From Legionellaceae bacterium (GTDB lineage Bacteria; Pseudomonadota; Gammaproteobacteria; Legionellales; Legionellaceae), in contig JAUYSE010000049.1 of the NCBI GenBank assembly GCA_030696465.1, forward strand, positions 1 to 13,438: a stretch of 13,438 nucleotides of DNA, written 5' to 3'. The notes below the pieces were generated by a model. It did not search any database, was not told where the DNA came from, and was given only the letters and a program-made list of their open reading frames with translations. Below are positions 12,295 through 13,438 of this stretch, in pieces (the first letter of the stretch is position 1; every line of letters begins with the position of its first letter). The position numbers and the translations under genes were made by a program.

Positions 12295-13438
12295 GTGTTT
12301 ATACAGGAAATATCTGCGAGTAAAAAATTTGAGGAAGCTAAACAAAAATTCAGAGACAACATAAGCGCAAAACATTTGGAATATGCGGATGCCAATTTAA
12401 AACTTGACCCTTCAAAACTGCCTGAAATTATACAGTTAGGTGTCGCCTCTTGGTTACTGGCCGTACCACTATTATTCAAAAGTAGAACTGAGATATTATG
12501 GGATGGGGCTAAATTGCATGAAGAGGCAAGAGCCGTTAATAAACTTCTATTTGAAAAAGTCTATCTTATCGACTTAAATTCAAATAATGGATTATCGTGC
12601 GATGACGGGAATCCCAACCCTGACTTAACCCCTTCTGAAAAAAAACAACTACTTGATAAAATGCTACTAGAAAAGGGCATTGAAGGTCATGATATCTATT
12701 ATGATTTCAATGGTAGAACCGCCTGGAACTACACTATCCGCAAAAAGTTATTACTAGAGCTTATCCAAGCCATACCCATGCTAAAAGACTGCTTGATAAA
12801 CAATTACCCTTCACAACAACTCCAATCGTCTACCATACAACCAAATCATCAGGGTCAACCAAATATGCTCCCACATATCCGACAAGCTAACATCTTAAAA
12901 CGAATTGACCAAGTACTGGCCTTGCTTCTGGAGACTTGTACAGAGCACCCAATTAAAATAGTTATAGACAAAATTAAAAAACCAATTCAATCGATAAATT
13001 TGGCATGGATTATTGCAATTTGTCAAAAAAATTACAACCGCTTTGCTGACATTGATTTTAAAGATTTAACCTTAAATTCGCTTCAACACACATTAACCAG
13101 CCAACTGATAGGAGCTCTCCATGAAGATGGAATCATTCACGAATTAAAACCTAAATATTTCCAAGAATCGGATATTGTTTTTGGAGTAACGAATGATGAT
13201 AAGCTTAGCTATGAACTGCCTCCAGAAGTAGTGTCGTCACTTATTAATGCTAATTTTAAAGACATTCAGCACTCCCTTCCCAAACAGGATAGCGCTGAAC
13301 CAATTGAACTTAAAAAGCCAGCACCTACTTTTAATGCCCTTGAGCCAATCCAATATACCGGAAATGCGATCAATATAGCAGTAGTTCAACAGATTTTGCC
13401 TTTGCTTCTTCCAAATAAACAGGCAGAGCTTACATCAG
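12295..13438 (+). CDS. Unassigned large island protein, 3' end outside window
   Basis: The frame is open from GTG 12295 to the window edge, 381 complete codons without a stop. GGAG at 12283-12286 lies eight bases before the GTG; the frame's previous stop is TGA 12268-12270 and there is no usable in-frame ATG nearby, so GTG is the likely start. I do not recognise the protein. It begins FIQEISASKKFEEAKQKF, a charged helix. A hydrophobic stretch (LPEIIQLGVASWLLAVPLLF, about residues 42-61) could be buried or be one weak membrane helix. Further helices follow (EKKQLLDKMLLEKGIEG, RKKLLLELIQAIPMLKDCL), then a Gln/Pro-rich linker near 175-195 and a Lys-rich alpha/beta part. Codon use is as AT-rich as in the two upstream island genes. 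The position 134 bases after rhuM suggests shared cargo, though the gene may have its own promoter. Confidence 0.7.
   Translation, partial: MFIQEISASKKFEEAKQKFRDNISAKHLEYADANLKLDPSKLPEIIQLGVASWLLAVPLLFKSRTEILWDGAKLHEEARAVNKLLFEKVYLIDLNSNNGLSCDDGNPNPDLTPSEKKQLLDKMLLEKGIEGHDIYYDFNGRTAWNYTIRKKLLLELIQAIPMLKDCLINNYPSQQLQSSTIQPNHQGQPNMLPHIRQANILKRIDQVLALLLETCTEHPIKIVIDKIKKPIQSINLAWIIAICQKNYNRFADIDFKDLTLNSLQHTLTSQLIGALHEDGIIHELKPKYFQESDIVFGVTNDDKLSYELPPEVVSSLINANFKDIQHSLPKQDSAEPIELKKPAPTFNALEPIQYTGNAINIAVVQQILPLLLPNKQAELTS

Larger units (their letters stand above)
9557..13438. mobile_element. Left end of a tRNA-Pro-integrated genomic island (right end outside window)
   Basis: The boundary is the tRNA-Pro 3' fragment, followed by a P4-type integrase, a RhuM-family gene and an unassigned gene, all on the plus strand. 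The CCA end of the fragment points left. The chromosome's tRNA 3' flank is therefore at 9556 and below, and the island lies to the right. The intact tRNA-Pro should stand at the far end, in minus orientation. No transfer, replication or structural phage genes are visible in the 3.9 kb shown, so I cannot say whether it is a prophage remnant, a satellite or an integrative element. Confidence 0.75.

Noticed and set aside
12207..12479. Minus-strand frame opposite the start of the unassigned island gene
   Set aside because: It is a shadow of the long plus-strand frame, Ser/Cys-rich, with no ribosome site.

Overview
The window looks like chromosome from a moderately AT-rich gammaproteobacterium, probably a host-associated one and possibly a member of Legionellales. 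This rests on gene content and style, not on a database match. The content includes a secreted animal-type sphingomyelinase-like phosphodiesterase, periplasmic Cu/Zn superoxide dismutase, a host-attachment family protein, a protein built of 30-residue repeats, and large palindromic intergenic repeats.

Left part (1-9556), chromosomal backbone. In order: the 3' end of tyrS; a tandem-repeat protein; a 400-base gap with palindromes; a dicarboxylate/amino acid:cation symporter-family carrier; a site-2-type membrane zinc protease; a GC-rich inverted-repeat element; an operon-like pair of a LOG-family nucleotide phosphoribohydrolase and the tRNA-binding chaperone csaA; a roughly 265-base nested palindrome; an unrecognised 123-residue protein with a clear promoter; and a host-attachment family protein. 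That last gene converges on a secreted metallophosphoesterase through an intrinsic terminator. Then come a second dispersed-repeat copy, a small three-helix membrane protein, a short cupin that may be a remnant, and sodC on the minus strand. Three intergenic gaps share pieces of one repeat family.

Right part (9557-13438), the start of an integrated element. A 49-base copy of the 3' half of a tRNA-Pro(GGG) lies on the minus strand, with no D-arm or 5' acceptor strand. About 165 bases later a P4-type tyrosine integrase begins. The orientation of the fragment puts the element to the right and predicts an intact tRNA-Pro at its far end, beyond the window. Cargo visible so far is a RhuM-family protein (DNA-binding-like N-terminus, conserved His/Arg/Asp-rich C-terminal motif) and a GTG-started reading frame of at least 381 codons that I cannot assign and that runs off the window. 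This RhuM-plus-unknown pair is the best candidate for an undescribed accessory system here, but its function is open.
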